A stretch of DNA of 64,000 nucleotides from Okapia johnstoni (GCA_024291935.2 CM044315.1:75312385-75376384); one strand, 5' to 3'; shown: positions 11,449 to 21,720, numbered from the stretch's first letter. Notes: a model not told the origin generated them from the sequence alone. A program made the numbers and translations.

Positions 11449-12104
11449 TTAGTCCATTTGGGCTGCTGTTACAAAACAGCGTTGACTAGGTAGCTTATAA
11501 ACAATAGAGATCTTTCCTTTTTTGTCCATTTGGGCTGCTATAATGATATAGCAGATTGCATGCTCAGTCGCTTCAGTCATGTCCGACTTTTTGAGATCCC
11601 ATGGACAGTAGCCCACCAAGCTCCTCTAGTCATGGGATTCTCCAAGCAAGAATACTAGAGTGGGCTGCCATTACCTTCTCCAGGGGATCTTCCCTACCCA
11701 AGGATCGAACCTGTGTCTTTTATGTATCCTGCATTGGCAGGCAGGTTCTTTCCCACTGGAGCCACCTGGGAAGTCCACTGCAGTCTGGGTAGCTTGTAAA
11801 CAACAGATATGTATTTCTCACAGCTCTGGAGGTTGGGAAGTCCAAGCTCAAGGCACCAACAGATTCAGTGTCTGGTGAGACATGCTTCCATATAGATGAG
11901 TCTTCTCACACGGCAGAAGGGGCAAGAGAACTTTCTTGGGCCTCTTTTATAAGGGCACAAATCCCATTTATGAAGGTGATGCCCTCATGATCTCATTGCC
12001 TCCCAAAGGCGCTGCCTCCTAATTTCATCACCTTCAGAGTTAAAATTTCAAAGTATGAAATGGGGAGGGAGGTGTATATATTTGTATATGTTCAGTCTAT
12101 AGCA
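11449..12104 (-). mobile_element. MLT1-type LTR (ERVL-MaLR), split by Bov-tA
   Basis: The plus strand reads as the reverse complement of an MLT1A-like LTR. It starts 'cttagtccatttgggctgctg' (LTR 3' end). It continues after a SINE with 'gtaaacaacagatatgtatttctcacagctctgg', 'cttttataagggcacaaatcccat' and 'tcagtctatagca' (LTR 5' end). The LTR 3' end is present twice (11449-11515 and again from 11524), a local partial duplication. No internal retroviral genes accompany it; it is a solo, non-coding relic. Confidence 0.85.
11561..11776 (-). mobile_element. Bov-tA SINE nested in MLT1 LTR
   Basis: Reverse-complement Bov-tA from the BovB-like tail (gcatgctcagtcgcttcagtc) to the tRNA-type head (gccacctgggaagtcc). 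The flanks gcagattg / gcagtctg are a probable degraded TSD. LTR sequence is continuous across the insertion. Confidence 0.88.
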
Positions 12105-12251
12105 AGGAGATGGAATGGCCTTTCACTGAACTGGGTAAGGAGGACCAGAAATTCCGAAGTCTGAACTTAGTTCAGTTATACCATAAGAATAATGACTTTC
12201 TATTACTTTCTGAGACCAGTAATGAAAATATCAATGGCATGATAAAGAAAT
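12105..12251. other. Short unassigned spacer
   Basis: Sequence between the MLT1 LTR and BovB copy 2. No feature was recognised. Confidence 0.4.
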
Positions 12252-12264
12252 GTTGATCTCCTTT
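12252..12264 (+). repeat. Target-site duplication, left copy (BovB copy 2)
   Basis: The 13-mer gttgatctccttt is repeated exactly at 15928-15940, immediately outside the two ends of BovB copy 2. Neither copy lies in BovB sequence, though a similar tgatctccttt motif occurs inside BovB. Confidence 0.88.
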
Positions 12265-12985
12265 CGGTTAAGTTGAGTCGCTCAATCATGTCTGACTCTG
12301 CAGCCCCATGGATTGAAGCACTCCAGGCTTCCCTGTACATCACCAACTCCCAGAGCTTGCTCTAACTCACATTCATCGAGTCGGTGATGCCATCCAACCG
12401 TCTCATCCTCTGTCTTCCCCTTCTCCTCCCATCTTCAATCATTCCCAGCATCAGGGTCTTTTCAAATGAGTCAGTTCTTTGCATCAGGTGGCCAAAGTAT
12501 TGGAGCTTCAGCTTCAGCATTATTCCTTTCAATGAATATTCAGGACAATTCCTTTAGGATAAACTGGTTGGATCTCCTTGCAGTCCAAGTGACTGTCAAG
12601 AGTCTTCTGCAACACCATAGTTGAAAAGCATCAACTCTTTGGCACTCAGCTTTTTTTCTACTCCAACTGTCATGACTGCTGGGAAAAATCATAGCTTTGA
12701 CTAAACGGACCCTTTATTGGCAAAATAATGTCCCTGCTTTTTAATATTACTGTCTAGGTTTATCATAACTTCTTCCAAGGAGCAAGCATCTTTTAATTTT
12801 GGCTGCAGTCCCATCTGCAGTGATTTTGGAACCCGAGAAAATAAAGTCTGTCACTGTTTCCATTAATTCCCCAACTATTTGCCATGAAGTGATGAAACTG
12901 GATGCCATGATCTTTATTTTTTGAATGTTGAGTTTTAAGCCAGCCTTTTCACTCTCCTCTTTCATTTTCATCAATAAGCTCTTCA

Positions 12986-13010
12986 AAAAAGAAAGAAAGA
13001 AAGAAAGAAA
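12986..13010 (+). repeat. (AAAG)n insert inside BovB copy 2
   Basis: About five GAAA/AAAG units are absent from other BovB copies. The flanking ctcttca repeats at 12979-12985 and 13011-13017 look like a small target duplication. The insert breaks the RT C-terminal frame. Confidence 0.8.
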
Positions 13011-13293
13011 CTCTTCAGTTCACTTTGCTTTCTGCTATAAGGGTGATATCATCTACATATCTGAGCTTTTTGATATTTCTCCCAGCAATCTTGATTCCAG
13101 CTTGTGCTTAACCCCACCCAGCATCTCACATGAAGTATTCTGCATAGAAGTTAAATAAGCAGAGTGACAATATACAGCCTTGACGTACTCCTTTCCCAAT
13201 TTGGAACCAGTCCATTGTTCCATGTTCCGTTCTAACTGTTGCCTCTTGACCTGCATACAGATTTCTCAGGAGGCAGGTAAGGTGGTCTGGAAT

Positions 13294-14220
13294 TCACATC
13301 TCTTCCATAATGTTCCACAGTTGGTTGTGATCCACATAGTCAAAGGCTTTGGCATAGTCAATAAAACAGAAGTAGATGTTTTTCTGGAACTCTCTTGCTT
13401 TTTTGATGATCCAATGGATGTTGACAATTTGATCTCTGGTTCCTCTGCCTTTTTTAAATCCAGCTTGAACATCTGTAATTGTACAGTTCACGTACTGTTG
13501 AAGCCCCACTTGGAGAATTTTGAGCATTACTTTGGTAGTGTGTGAGATGAGTGAAATTGTGTGGTAGTTTGAACATTGTTTGGCATTGCCTTTCTTTAGG
13601 ATTGAAATGAAAACTATCCTTTTCCAGTCCTGTTGCCACTGCTGAGTTTTCCAAATTTGCTGGCATATCGAGTGCAGCACTTTCACAGCACCGTCTTTTA
13701 GGATTTGAAATAGCTCAACTGGAATTCCATCACCTCCACTAGCTTTGTTCGTAGTGATGCTTCCTAAGGCCCACCTGACTTTGGACTCCAGAATGTCTGG
13801 CTCTAGGTGAGTGATCATAACATCGTGGTTATCTGGGTCATTAAGACCTTTTTTGTATAGCTCTTCTGTGTACTCTTGCCATCTTTTCTTAATGTCTTCT
13901 GCTTCTATTAGGTCCATACCACTTCTGTCCTTTATTGTGCCCATCTCTGCATGAAATGTTCCCTTGGTATCTCTAATTTTCTTGAAGAGATCTCTAGTCT
14001 TTCCCATTCTATCGTTTTCCTCTATTTCTTTGCACTGATTACTGAGGAAGGCTTTCTTATCTCTCCTTGCTATTCTTTGGAACTCTGCATTCAGATGGGT
14101 ATATCTTTCCTTTTCTCCTTTGCTTTTTGCTTCTCTTCTTTTCACAGCTGTTTGTAAGGCCTCCTCAGACAACTGTTTTGCTTTTTTGCATTTCTGTTTC
14201 TTGGGGATGATCGTGATCAC
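13294..14220 (-). pseudogene. BovB reverse-transcriptase ORF remnant (copy 2), 308 aa
   Basis: This is the longest sense frame in the window. In order it shows the basic linker, RT motif 1 (NKASGGDGIPVELFQILKD), motif 2 region (QDWKRIVFISILKKGN), the QAGFKKGRGTRDQI block and RT motif A (FIDYAKAFD, residues 286-294) with its catalytic aspartate. It ends in a frameshift right after motif A, so motifs B and C (QGCILSP, YADD) are in other frames. The upstream endonuclease is in the inverted segment. It cannot encode a working BovB protein. Confidence 0.85.
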
Positions 14221-14226
14221 TGCCTC

Positions 14227-14646
14227 CTATACAATGTCACAAACCTCTGTCCATAGGTCTTCAGGGACTTTGTCATTCAGACCTAATCCCTTGAATCTAT
14301 TTGCCACTTCCACTGTATAATCATAAGGGATGTGATTTAGGTCATACCTGAATGGTCTAGTGGTTTTCCCTACTTTCTTCAATTTAAGCCTGAATTTTTC
14401 AATAAGCAGTTCATGATCTGAGCCACAGTCAACTCCCGGTCTTGTTTTTGCTGACTGTATAGAGCTTTTCCATCTTTGGCTGCAAAGAATATAATCAATC
14501 TGATTTCGGTGTTGGCCATCTGGTGATGTCCATGTGTAGAGTCTTCTCTCGTATTGTTCCAAGAGGGTGTTTGCTATGACCAATGTGTTCTCTTGGCAGA
14601 ATTCTGTTAGCCTTTGCCCTGCTTCATTTTGTACTCTAAGACCCAA
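14227..14646 (-). pseudogene. BovB endonuclease C-terminal remnant (copy 2)
   Basis: A 139-aa frame covers the end of the apurinic-type endonuclease domain. It contains GLRVQNEAGQRLTEFCQEN, TWTSPDGQHRNQIDYIL and SDHELL; the IDYIL and SDH motifs belong to the exonuclease-endonuclease-phosphatase fold. An interruption separates it from the RT frame, and the rest of the domain is in the inverted segment. Confidence 0.8.
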
Positions 14647-14688
14647 ACTTGCCTGTTACTCCAGGTGTCTCTTGACTTCCTACTTTTG

Positions 14689-14717
14689 GATTTCAAAATT
14701 GAAAAAAAAAAAAAAAA
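14689..14717. other. Inversion junction filler with A16 run
   Basis: About 29 bp between the end of the minus-strand BovB block (tacttttg, 14681-14688) and the start of the inverted 5' block (ctgtttttgcattgaac). It includes 16 consecutive A at 14702-14717 and matches no BovB sequence I recognise. Confidence 0.75.
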
Positions 14718-15927
14718 CTGTTTTTGCATTGAACACAGCCCCACCTATCAATGGAAAAATGGATTAAAGCTTTACTGAGCATGGCCCTGCCCCTCAGAAC
14801 AAGACTCTGTTTCCCCCACAGTCAGTCTCTCCCGTCAGGAAGCTTCCATAAGTCTCTTATCATTATTCATCAAAGGGCAGGCATAATGAAAACCACAATC
14901 ACAGAAAACTAACCTAACTGATCACATGGACTACAGCCTTGTCTAACTCAATGAAACTATGAGGCACGCCATGTAGGGCCACCCAAGGCAGACAGGTCAT
15001 GGTGGAGGGTTCTGACAAAAACACGACCCAGTGGAGAAGGGAATGGCAAACCACTTCAGTATTCTTGCCTTGAGAACCCCATGAACAGTATGAAAGGGAA
15101 AAAAGATAGGACACTGAAAGATGAACTCTCCAGGTCAGTAGGTGCCCAATATGCTACTGGAGAAGAGTGGAGTGTAACTCCAGAAAAAATGAAGAGACGG
15201 AGCCAAAGTGAAAACAATGCCCAGTTTTGGATGTGACTGATGATGGAAGTAAAGTCCGATGCTGTAAAGAATAATAATGTATAGGAACCTGGGATGTTAG
15301 GTCTATGAATCAAGGTAAATTGGAAGTGGTCAAATAGGAGATGGTAAGAGTGAACATTGACATTTTAGGAATCAGTGAACTAAAGTGGACTGGAATTGGC
15401 AAATTTAATTCAGATGACCATTTTACTAGTACTCTGGGGAAGAATCCCTTAAAAGAACTGGAGTAGCCTTCATAGTCAACAATAGAGTCTGAAATGCACT
15501 ACTTGGGTGTAGTTTGAAAAATGATAGAATGATCTCTGTTTGTTTCCAAGGCAAACCATTCAATATCACAGTAAGAAAGAAAAGTGAAGTTGCTTAGTTG
15601 TGTCCGACTCCTTGTGACCCCATGGACTGTAGCCTACCAGGCTCCTCCATCCATGGAATTTTCCAGGCAAGAGTTCTTGGAGTTGATTGCCATTTCCTTC
15701 TCCAGGGGACCTTCCCAACCCAGGGATCAAACCCAGGTCTCCCACATTGAAGGCAGACGCTTTACTATTTGAGCCACCAGGGTAGCCCACAGTAAACCAA
15801 GTCTATGCTCCTACCACTAATGCCAAAGAAGCTGAAGTTGAATGGTTCTATGAAGACCTACAAGACATTCTAGAACTAACACCAAAAAAAGATGTCCTTT
15901 TCATCATAGGGAACTGGAATGCAAAAG
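14718..15927 (+). mobile_element. Inverted 5' segment of BovB copy 2 (5' UTR and endonuclease)
   Basis: Plus-strand BovB sequence starts at the 5' UTR (ctgtttttgcattgaaca...cagtcagtctctcccgtcaggaagcttcc). It continues through the endonuclease region (gaacctgggatgttaggtctatgaatcaagg, aagatgtccttttcatcatagggaactgg) and ends at gcaaaagt. A Bov-tA interrupts it at 15575-15787. Frames are broken. Confidence 0.9.
15575..15787 (-). mobile_element. Bov-tA SINE nested in inverted BovB segment
   Basis: Complete reverse-complement Bov-tA. An 8-bp TSD, cacagtaa, lies at 15567-15574 and 15788-15795. BovB sequence is continuous across it (aatatcacagtaa|accaagtctatgctcc). Confidence 0.93.
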
Positions 15928-15940
15928 TTGATCTCCTTTA
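15928..15940 (+). repeat. Target-site duplication, right copy (BovB copy 2)
   Basis: Exact match to gttgatctccttt at 12252-12264. The first two bases may be shared with the BovB end (gcaaaagt). Confidence 0.88.
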
Positions 15941-16759
15941 ATGACATCATAAATGATTGATTTTTTAAAAGAAATTTACCATTTTCTATAATGTGTGTAA
16001 TTTATTTCACTTGCCAGTTGATTGGATTTAAAGAGATGTTTAAAACTTCTCCAGTTTCCTGTGTAATTCAGTTCAGTTCAGTTCAGTCGCTCAGTCGTGT
16101 CCGACTCTTTGCGACCCCATGAATTGCAGCACGCTGGGCCTCTCTGTCCATCACCAACTCCCGGAGTCTACCCAAACCCATGTCCATCGAGTTGGTGATG
16201 CCATCCAACCATCTCATGCTCCATCGTCCCCTTCTCCTCCTGCCCCCAATCCTACCCAGCATTAGGTTCTTTTCCAATGAGTCAGCTCTTCTCATGAGGT
16301 GGCGAAAGTATTGGAGTTTCAGCTTCAATATCAGTCCTTCCAGTGAACACCCAGGATTGATCTCCTTTAGGATGGATTGATTGGATCTCCTTGCAGTCTA
16401 AGGGACTCTCAAGAGTCTTCTCTAACACCACAGATCAAAAGCATCAATTCTGCGGTGCTCAGCCTTCTTCACCGTCCAACTCTCACATCCATACATGACC
16501 ACTGGAGAAACCATAGCCTTAACTAGACGGACTTTTGTTGGCAAAGTAATGTCTCTGCTTTTAAATATGCTATCTAAGTTGGCCATAACCTTCCTTCCAA
16601 GGAGTATGCGTCTTTTAATTTCATGTCTGCAATCACCATTAGCAGTGATCTTAGAGCCCCCCAAAATTAAGTCTGACACTGTTTCCACTGTTTCCCCATC
16701 TATTTCCCATGAAGTTATGGGACCAGATGCCATGATCTTAGTTTTCTGAATGTTGAGCT

Positions 16760-16960
16760 TTAAGCCAACTTTTTCACTCTCCTCATTTTCATCAAGAGGC
16801 TCTTTAGTTCTTCTTCACTTTCTACCATAAGGGTGGTGTCATCTGCATATCTGAGGTTATTGATATTTCTCCTGCCAATCTTGATTCCAGCTTGTGTTTC
16901 TTCCAGCCCAGCGTTTCTCATGAAGTACTCTGCATATAAGTTAAATAAGCATGGTGACAA
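16760..16960 (-). pseudogene. BovB RT motif-C fragment (copy 3)
   Basis: A 66-aa frame carrying SPCLFNLYAEY and the catalytic YADD box (residues 38-41) of the reverse transcriptase. The frame ends soon after, in the ESEEELKSLL region. A neighbouring 103-aa frame (16422-16733) continues the C-terminal part, so a frameshift lies between them. Confidence 0.78.
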
Positions 16961-17173
16961 TATACAGCCTTGACGTACTCCTTTTCCTATTTGGAATCAG
17001 TCTGTTGTTCCATGTCCAGTTCTAACTATTGCTTCCTGACCTGCATACAGGTTTCTCAAGAGGCAGGTCAGGTGGTCTGGTATTGCCATCTCTTTCAGAA
17101 TTTTCCACAGTTTATTGTGATCCACACAGTCAAAGGCTTTGGCATAGTCAATAAAGCAGAAATAGATGTTTTT

Positions 17174-17884
17174 CTAGAACTCTCTTGCTTTTTTGATGAT
17201 CCAGCGAATGTTGGCAATTTGATCTCTGGTTCCTCTGCCTTTTCTAAAACCAGCTTGAACATCTGGAAGTTCACGGTTCATGTATTGCTGAAGCCTGGTT
17301 TGCAGAATTTTGAGCATTACTTTACTAGCATGTGAGATGAGTGCAATTGTCTGGTAGTTTGAGCATTCTTTGGCATTGCCTTTTTTGGGGATTGGAACGA
17401 AAACTGACCTTTTCCAGTCCTGTGGCCACTTCTGAGTTTTCCAAATTTGCTGGCATATCGAGTGCAGCACTTTCACAGCATCATCTTTGAGGATTTGAAA
17501 TAGCTCAACTGGAATTCTGTCACCTCCACTAGTTTTGTTCGTAGTGATGCTTTCTAAGGCCCACTTGACTTCACATTCCAGGATGTCTGGCTCTAGGTGA
17601 GTGATCACACCATCATGATTATCTGGGTCATGAAGATCTTTTTTGTACAGTTCTTCTGTGTATTCTTGCCCTCTCTTCTTAATATCTTCTGCTTCTGTTA
17701 GATCCACACCATTTCTGTCCTTTATTGAGCCTATCTTTGCATGAAATGTTCCTTTGGTATCTCTGATTTTCTTGAAGAGATCTCTAGTCTTTCCCAATCT
17801 GTTGTTTTCCTCTATTTTTTTGCACTGATCGCTGAGGAAGGCTTTCTTATCTGTCCTTGCTATTCTTTGGAACTCTGAATCCAA
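17174..17884 (-). pseudogene. BovB RT N-terminal half remnant (copy 3), 236 aa
   Basis: Contains the linker (ARTDKKAFLSDQCKKIEENN), RT motif 1 (NKTSGGDRIPVELFQILKD), WPQDWKRSVFVPIPKKGN and QAGFRKGRGTRDQI. It stops at a TAG (17174-17176, minus strand) where other copies have a glutamine codon (REFQKN), a simple CAG-to-TAG change. RT motif A lies just beyond the stop. Confidence 0.82.
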
Positions 17885-18699
17885 ATGGGAATATCTTTCC
17901 TTTTATCCTTTTCTCTTTGCTTCTCTTCTCTTCCCAGCTATCTGTAAGGCCTCCTCAGACAGCCATTTTGCTTTTTTGCATTTCTTTTCCATGGGGATGG
18001 TCTTGATCCCTGTCTCCTGTACAATGTCACGAACCTCTGTCCATAGTTCATCAGGCACTCTATCTATCAGATCTAGTCCCTTAAATCTATTTCTCACTTC
18101 TACTGCATAATCATAAGGGATTTGATCTAGGTCATACCTGAATGGACTAGTGGTTTTCCCTACTTTCTTCAATTTAAATCTGAATTTGGCAATAAGGAGT
18201 TCATGATCTTAGCCACAGTCAGCTCCCAGTCTTGTTTTTGCTGACTGTATAGAGCTTCTCCATCTTTGGCTACAAAGAATATAATCAATCTGATTTCGGT
18301 GTTGACCATCTGTGGACGTCCATGTGTAGAGTCTTCTCTTGTGTGTTGGAAGAGGGTGTTTGCTATGATGAGTGCGTTCTCTTGGCAAAACTCTATTAGC
18401 CTTTGTCCTGCTTCATTCTGTTCTCCAAGGCCAAATTTGCCTGTTATGCCAGGTGTTTCTTGACTTCCTACTTTTGCATTCCAGTCCCCTATAATGAAAA
18501 GGACATCTTTTTGGGGTGTTAGTTCTAGAAGGTCTTGTAGGTCTTCGTAGAACCATTCAACTTCAGCTTCTTTGGCATTACTGGTCCCGGCATAGACTTG
18601 GATTACTGTGATATTGAATTTGCTAGTGTAATACTAGAAATCAAAATGAAATAATTTCACTACATACATTTTACTGTACATGTTGAGACTGGACCCAGA

Positions 18700-18920
18700 C
18701 TACTTAAGTTCACATATCAGCTCTAATAAAAGTAACTTGGTCATTTAACCTTTCTGGCCTCAGTTTTCTATTCTGTAAATTGAGGACAGCAATAACCATT
18801 TTGTAGTATTGTGAAGATTGAATTATCTGTTATATATTCTGTTAAATATCTGGTATATATTGAATTATCTGTTAAGTGCTTAAAACAATGCTAGCACATA
18901 GAAGATGCTCAGTAACTGTC
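18700..18920 (+). mobile_element. MIR SINE
   Basis: The order 'acttggtcatttaacctttctggcctcagttttctattctgtaaattgagg', 'ttgtgaagattgaatta', 'ctagcacatagaagatgctcagtaa' follows the MIR consensus 3' two thirds. A short internal repeat (attgaattatctgtta) is present. Confidence 0.8.
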
Positions 18921-19139
18921 AGTGCAGTTAGTAAATTTAGTGTACTTACTAAAAAGTTAGTAATTGCAATAGGAAAAATATGCGTATTTGTCAATATATA
19001 TGTGGTCATAAAAAGTTGTAATGAATATAATAAGTTACACTAGGTGCTAATTTCATGATATACTGGCATCTGAATAAAGTCCATTTTTGAGAAAATATCC
19101 TACAGAGACATTTTAGTAATAATTATGTCTAACATTTAT

Positions 19140-19290
19140 AAGTTATTTATACTATGAAAATTATTATTATGTACACCACTTATTTTAATACCCACTTTCA
19201 CAATAACTCTACTGATTAGGCATTGCCCCTGTTGTTTAGATGGTGAAAGCAAGATTCATTGAGCGGAACAATATTGTCATTTGGGAAAGT
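19140..19290 (-). mobile_element. MIR-like fragment (weak)
   Basis: The segment 'acaataactctactgattaggcattgcccc...gatggtgaaagcaaga' resembles the reverse-complement MIR core with low identity. Confidence 0.4.
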
Positions 19291-19817
19291 ACAGAACTGA
19301 AATATCCTTTATCCTACCCAACACTTGTGGGCTATTGTGTAAAAAATAGTGTTGCATGGTGTGATCAGGATGAATTTTCTTTGTAGCTTCTTCCTATTTC
19401 CCAAGTCCGTTCACCTTCCTATATTTGGGACAGAGCCAGCAATTGATAACCATCTACAGGTGACCTCTGGATCACTCCCCTGCACTGGCTGCCTTCTTCA
19501 GCCCCCATGGCAAGGATTCCTCTAGCTAAATAGCTCAGACTGGAATTCTTAAATATTCATATGCATAGAATCTGGATTGAATAGTACAGTATATTTGTGT
19601 CCAGATAAATTCTTTAAGCTGAAATCCATCTACTTTATGTTTTTTCTTCCTTCCTTCTCTCCATCCTCTCTCTACTCTTCTTTTCTCTCTTCCTATTTGG
19701 TAGAGATTTGACTATTATCCTCTTTGGAAGTAATGTTGAGCTGACTTAATAGGGCTACACTGTATAGCAGAAAGAACAGGGTCTTAGAGTCTAGTTCTTA
19801 TTTACCATAAATTTTAA
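19291..19817. other. Unassigned, with a pyrimidine-rich tract
   Basis: No gene or named repeat. A polypyrimidine tract (ttcttccttccttctctcc...ctcttcc) covers about 19638-19695. Confidence 0.45.
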
Positions 19818-19825
19818 TAAAAATA

Positions 19826-20030
19826 GGGCTCCCCAGGTGGCGTTATTGGTAAAGAACCTGCCTGCCAATGCCGGAGACTTAAGAGATGTAGGTTCAACCC
19901 CTAAGTTAGGAAGATCCTGTGGAGGAGGAAATGGCAATCCACTCCAGTATTCTTGCCTGGTGGGCTACAGTCCATAGGGCCTCACAGAGTTGGACACGAC
20001 TGAAATGACTTAGAATGTATACGTGTATAG
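19826..20030 (+). mobile_element. Bov-tA SINE
   Basis: The head (gggctccccaggtggcgttattggtaaag) and the Bov-A body are present, with an internal deletion after cttgcctgg. An 8-bp TSD, taaaaata, lies at 19818-19825 and 20031-20038. Confidence 0.9.
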
Positions 20031-20059
20031 TAAAAATAACTGTCATTATAGAATAAAAC

Positions 20060-20215
20060 TATCATGTGTTAGGTCAGTTGAGTACTTTCCAAATGTAAAC
20101 TCCCTTAATCCTCACAATGTTCTATGTCCCAAACATTGTTAACATTTTTTAAGAGGGAGAAACTAAACCACAAAGAGGCTTTCTAACCCAAAAATCTTCT
20201 GATGCCTGTCTGCAT
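20060..20215 (-). mobile_element. MIR SINE
   Basis: The block 'aaactcccttaatcctcacaatg...gagggagaaactaaaccacaaagaggctttctaaccc' is a reverse-complement MIR core. Confidence 0.65.
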
Positions 20216-20854
20216 TTTCTCTTCACTGCCACTCTTTCCCCTAACTCTGTGTGACACTAGGTGTCACATCCACCAGAGGAACCTCAATTTCACTAATATA
20301 AAATAAGAGAACCAAATCTAATAAGCTCTTAGGTTCCTTCCAACTTTAGCAGCCTAATACCTTTTATGTTTCAAGAGTTTCCCCCCAAATACAATATCTA
20401 GATATTTCAAAACTGTTAAGACATGTGTCAAAAGTGATGATATTTTTAAAGTGAAAATGTGAGTTTCAAAGAAAAAGTAGGAAAAAATATCATTGTTCAT
20501 CAACTCCTGGGAGTTCTTTCTTTTACAGATGTTAATACAAAGTTAAGTGCTACAGTAATTACAGTGTAGATTTTCTCATCATTATTACTCCTCAGTTGGC
20601 TTGCTATATAAAGAAAGGGGGAAAAGAGGGAGGAAGAAAAGAGAAAAGTTCACCTTTCAATGAAGAACTAACTGATTGCTTATCCTCTGGAAAGGAAATC
20701 AGCAGAGGATATAATTGTTCCACATCCAGGAATAATTTGAAAGCACAAAGAAACGATGCTATGAATGAAGAGATACGGTTAGTAAATGCCGACTTCACAA
20801 TGGATATTGCTACCAAGGCTATTAATGACCCTTTCTTTTCTTATTAAATGAGAA
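20216..20854. other. Mostly unassigned; possible MIR3 tail and a purine tract
   Basis: At 20285-20360 'ataagagaaccaaatctaataagctcttaggttccttccaac' resembles a MIR3-type 3' end. A purine-rich tract lies at about 20610-20650. An 83-aa frame (20596-20847) has low-complexity lysine-rich sequence at its start and no recognisable domain; I do not call it a gene. Confidence 0.4.
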
Positions 20855-21390
20855 GGCATTATGAACACCTATTGTATACCACGAATGAATAAGATAGGAT
20901 TGTTGTCTTCAAGGAGCTCACAATATAGTGGGAGAAACATATCATGTACCCGGACGTTGAGACCAGTCTTTAAAGTTGTCAGAGAGGCGAGCACAGGTGA
21001 TGCAAGTGCAAAGTAGGGGTTTCTAACCAGGGATGGGTGTCAGGAAGGGTTTTCTGGAGGAGGGGGAGTTGAGTTGTGAGAATTAAAACATAATTAGTGA
21101 GGCACAGCGTTTGAAGAAGGCATTCTAGGAGAGTATGCACAATAGCATTATGAGCTAGTTATTGTATCATGGCTGAATTAAAGCATACAAACAAAAAAGA
21201 TGAATTTGAAGAGATGGGGGGGATGACCATATAGGGCACCAACGGTCATGTTAAAGACCTTGAAATTTGTCCTGAAGATAATGGGAAGCCATTTAAGGGT
21301 TCAGAAGGGAAGTGACGTGGTCTGAGTTGTGTTTTGGGAAAATGATGCTGATCCTTGTATGGGGATACTGAGGCTATTAGTGGAGACCTG
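20855..21390 (+). repeat. Ancient mammalian dispersed repeat, family not named
   Basis: It reads like an old repeat seen widely in mammals: 'tcaaggagctcacaatatagtgggag', 'aggaagggttttctggaggag', 'gaagaaggcattctagg', 'ttgtcctgaagataatgggaagccatttaagggtt', 'gtgacgtggtctgagttg'. A related, less complete copy lies at 28085-28530. I cannot assign the family with certainty. Confidence 0.55.
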
Positions 21391-21544
21391 CGTGTCTCCT
21401 GTTCAAGGAACAGATAAAAGAACGTATCAACTCTTCTCTGGTTTTGTTATCAAGTGAGATTTTAAAAATAATGTCAGAAAGATGTTTTTGTGTCATTATG
21501 TTTTAATGCCATGCATCTAGTCTCGATTTTTGTTTTGTTTTTTA

Positions 21545-21720
21545 CATTCTCAATATAACATTGCAAGGAAGAAATTACTGTTTCCCCCTTTACCAATTAA
21601 AGAACAAAGGTCTGCTGAAGTGAAATACTGACTTAGGTCACAAAGTAATGACAGAACTTGGAGTCAAACCCAGGTTTGTGTGACTCCAATATTCCTGATC
21701 TTTCCCTTTACGACATCTGC
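21545..21720 (-). mobile_element. MIR SINE
   Basis: The block 'acattgcaaggaagaaattactgtttccccc...gacttaggtcacaaagtaatgacagaacttggagtcaaacccaggtttgtgtgactcc' matches reverse-complement MIR from core to tRNA-like head. Confidence 0.8.

Larger units (their letters stand above)
12265..15927 (-). mobile_element. BovB LINE copy 2 with inverted 5' third (twin-primed)
   Basis: The 3' two thirds lie on the minus strand (12265-14688: tail, RT, linker, end of endonuclease). The remaining 5' third is in the opposite orientation (14718-15927). Both segments stop at the same point of the element, around ggaatgcaaaagtagg, sharing about 7 bp. A 13-bp TSD flanks the whole. Together the segments make an almost full-length BovB including the 5' UTR. 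This is the classic outcome of twin priming during target-primed reverse transcription. It is not functional: the reading unit is split, with stops and a tetranucleotide insert. Confidence 0.9.
16068..18625 (-). mobile_element. BovB LINE copy 3, 5'-truncated
   Basis: Minus-strand BovB of about 2.56 kb. It begins with a (TTCAG)n tail at the left and ends in the endonuclease region at tgatattgaat. A 7-bp TSD, gtgtaat, lies at 16061-16067 and 18626-18632. It lies only 127 bp from the right TSD of copy 2, in the same orientation. Several frameshifts and a nonsense codon interrupt the ORF. Confidence 0.93.

Noticed and set aside
20596..20847. 83-aa lysine-rich frame
   Set aside because: It starts in a purine tract that encodes Lys/Gly by default and has no recognisable domain.
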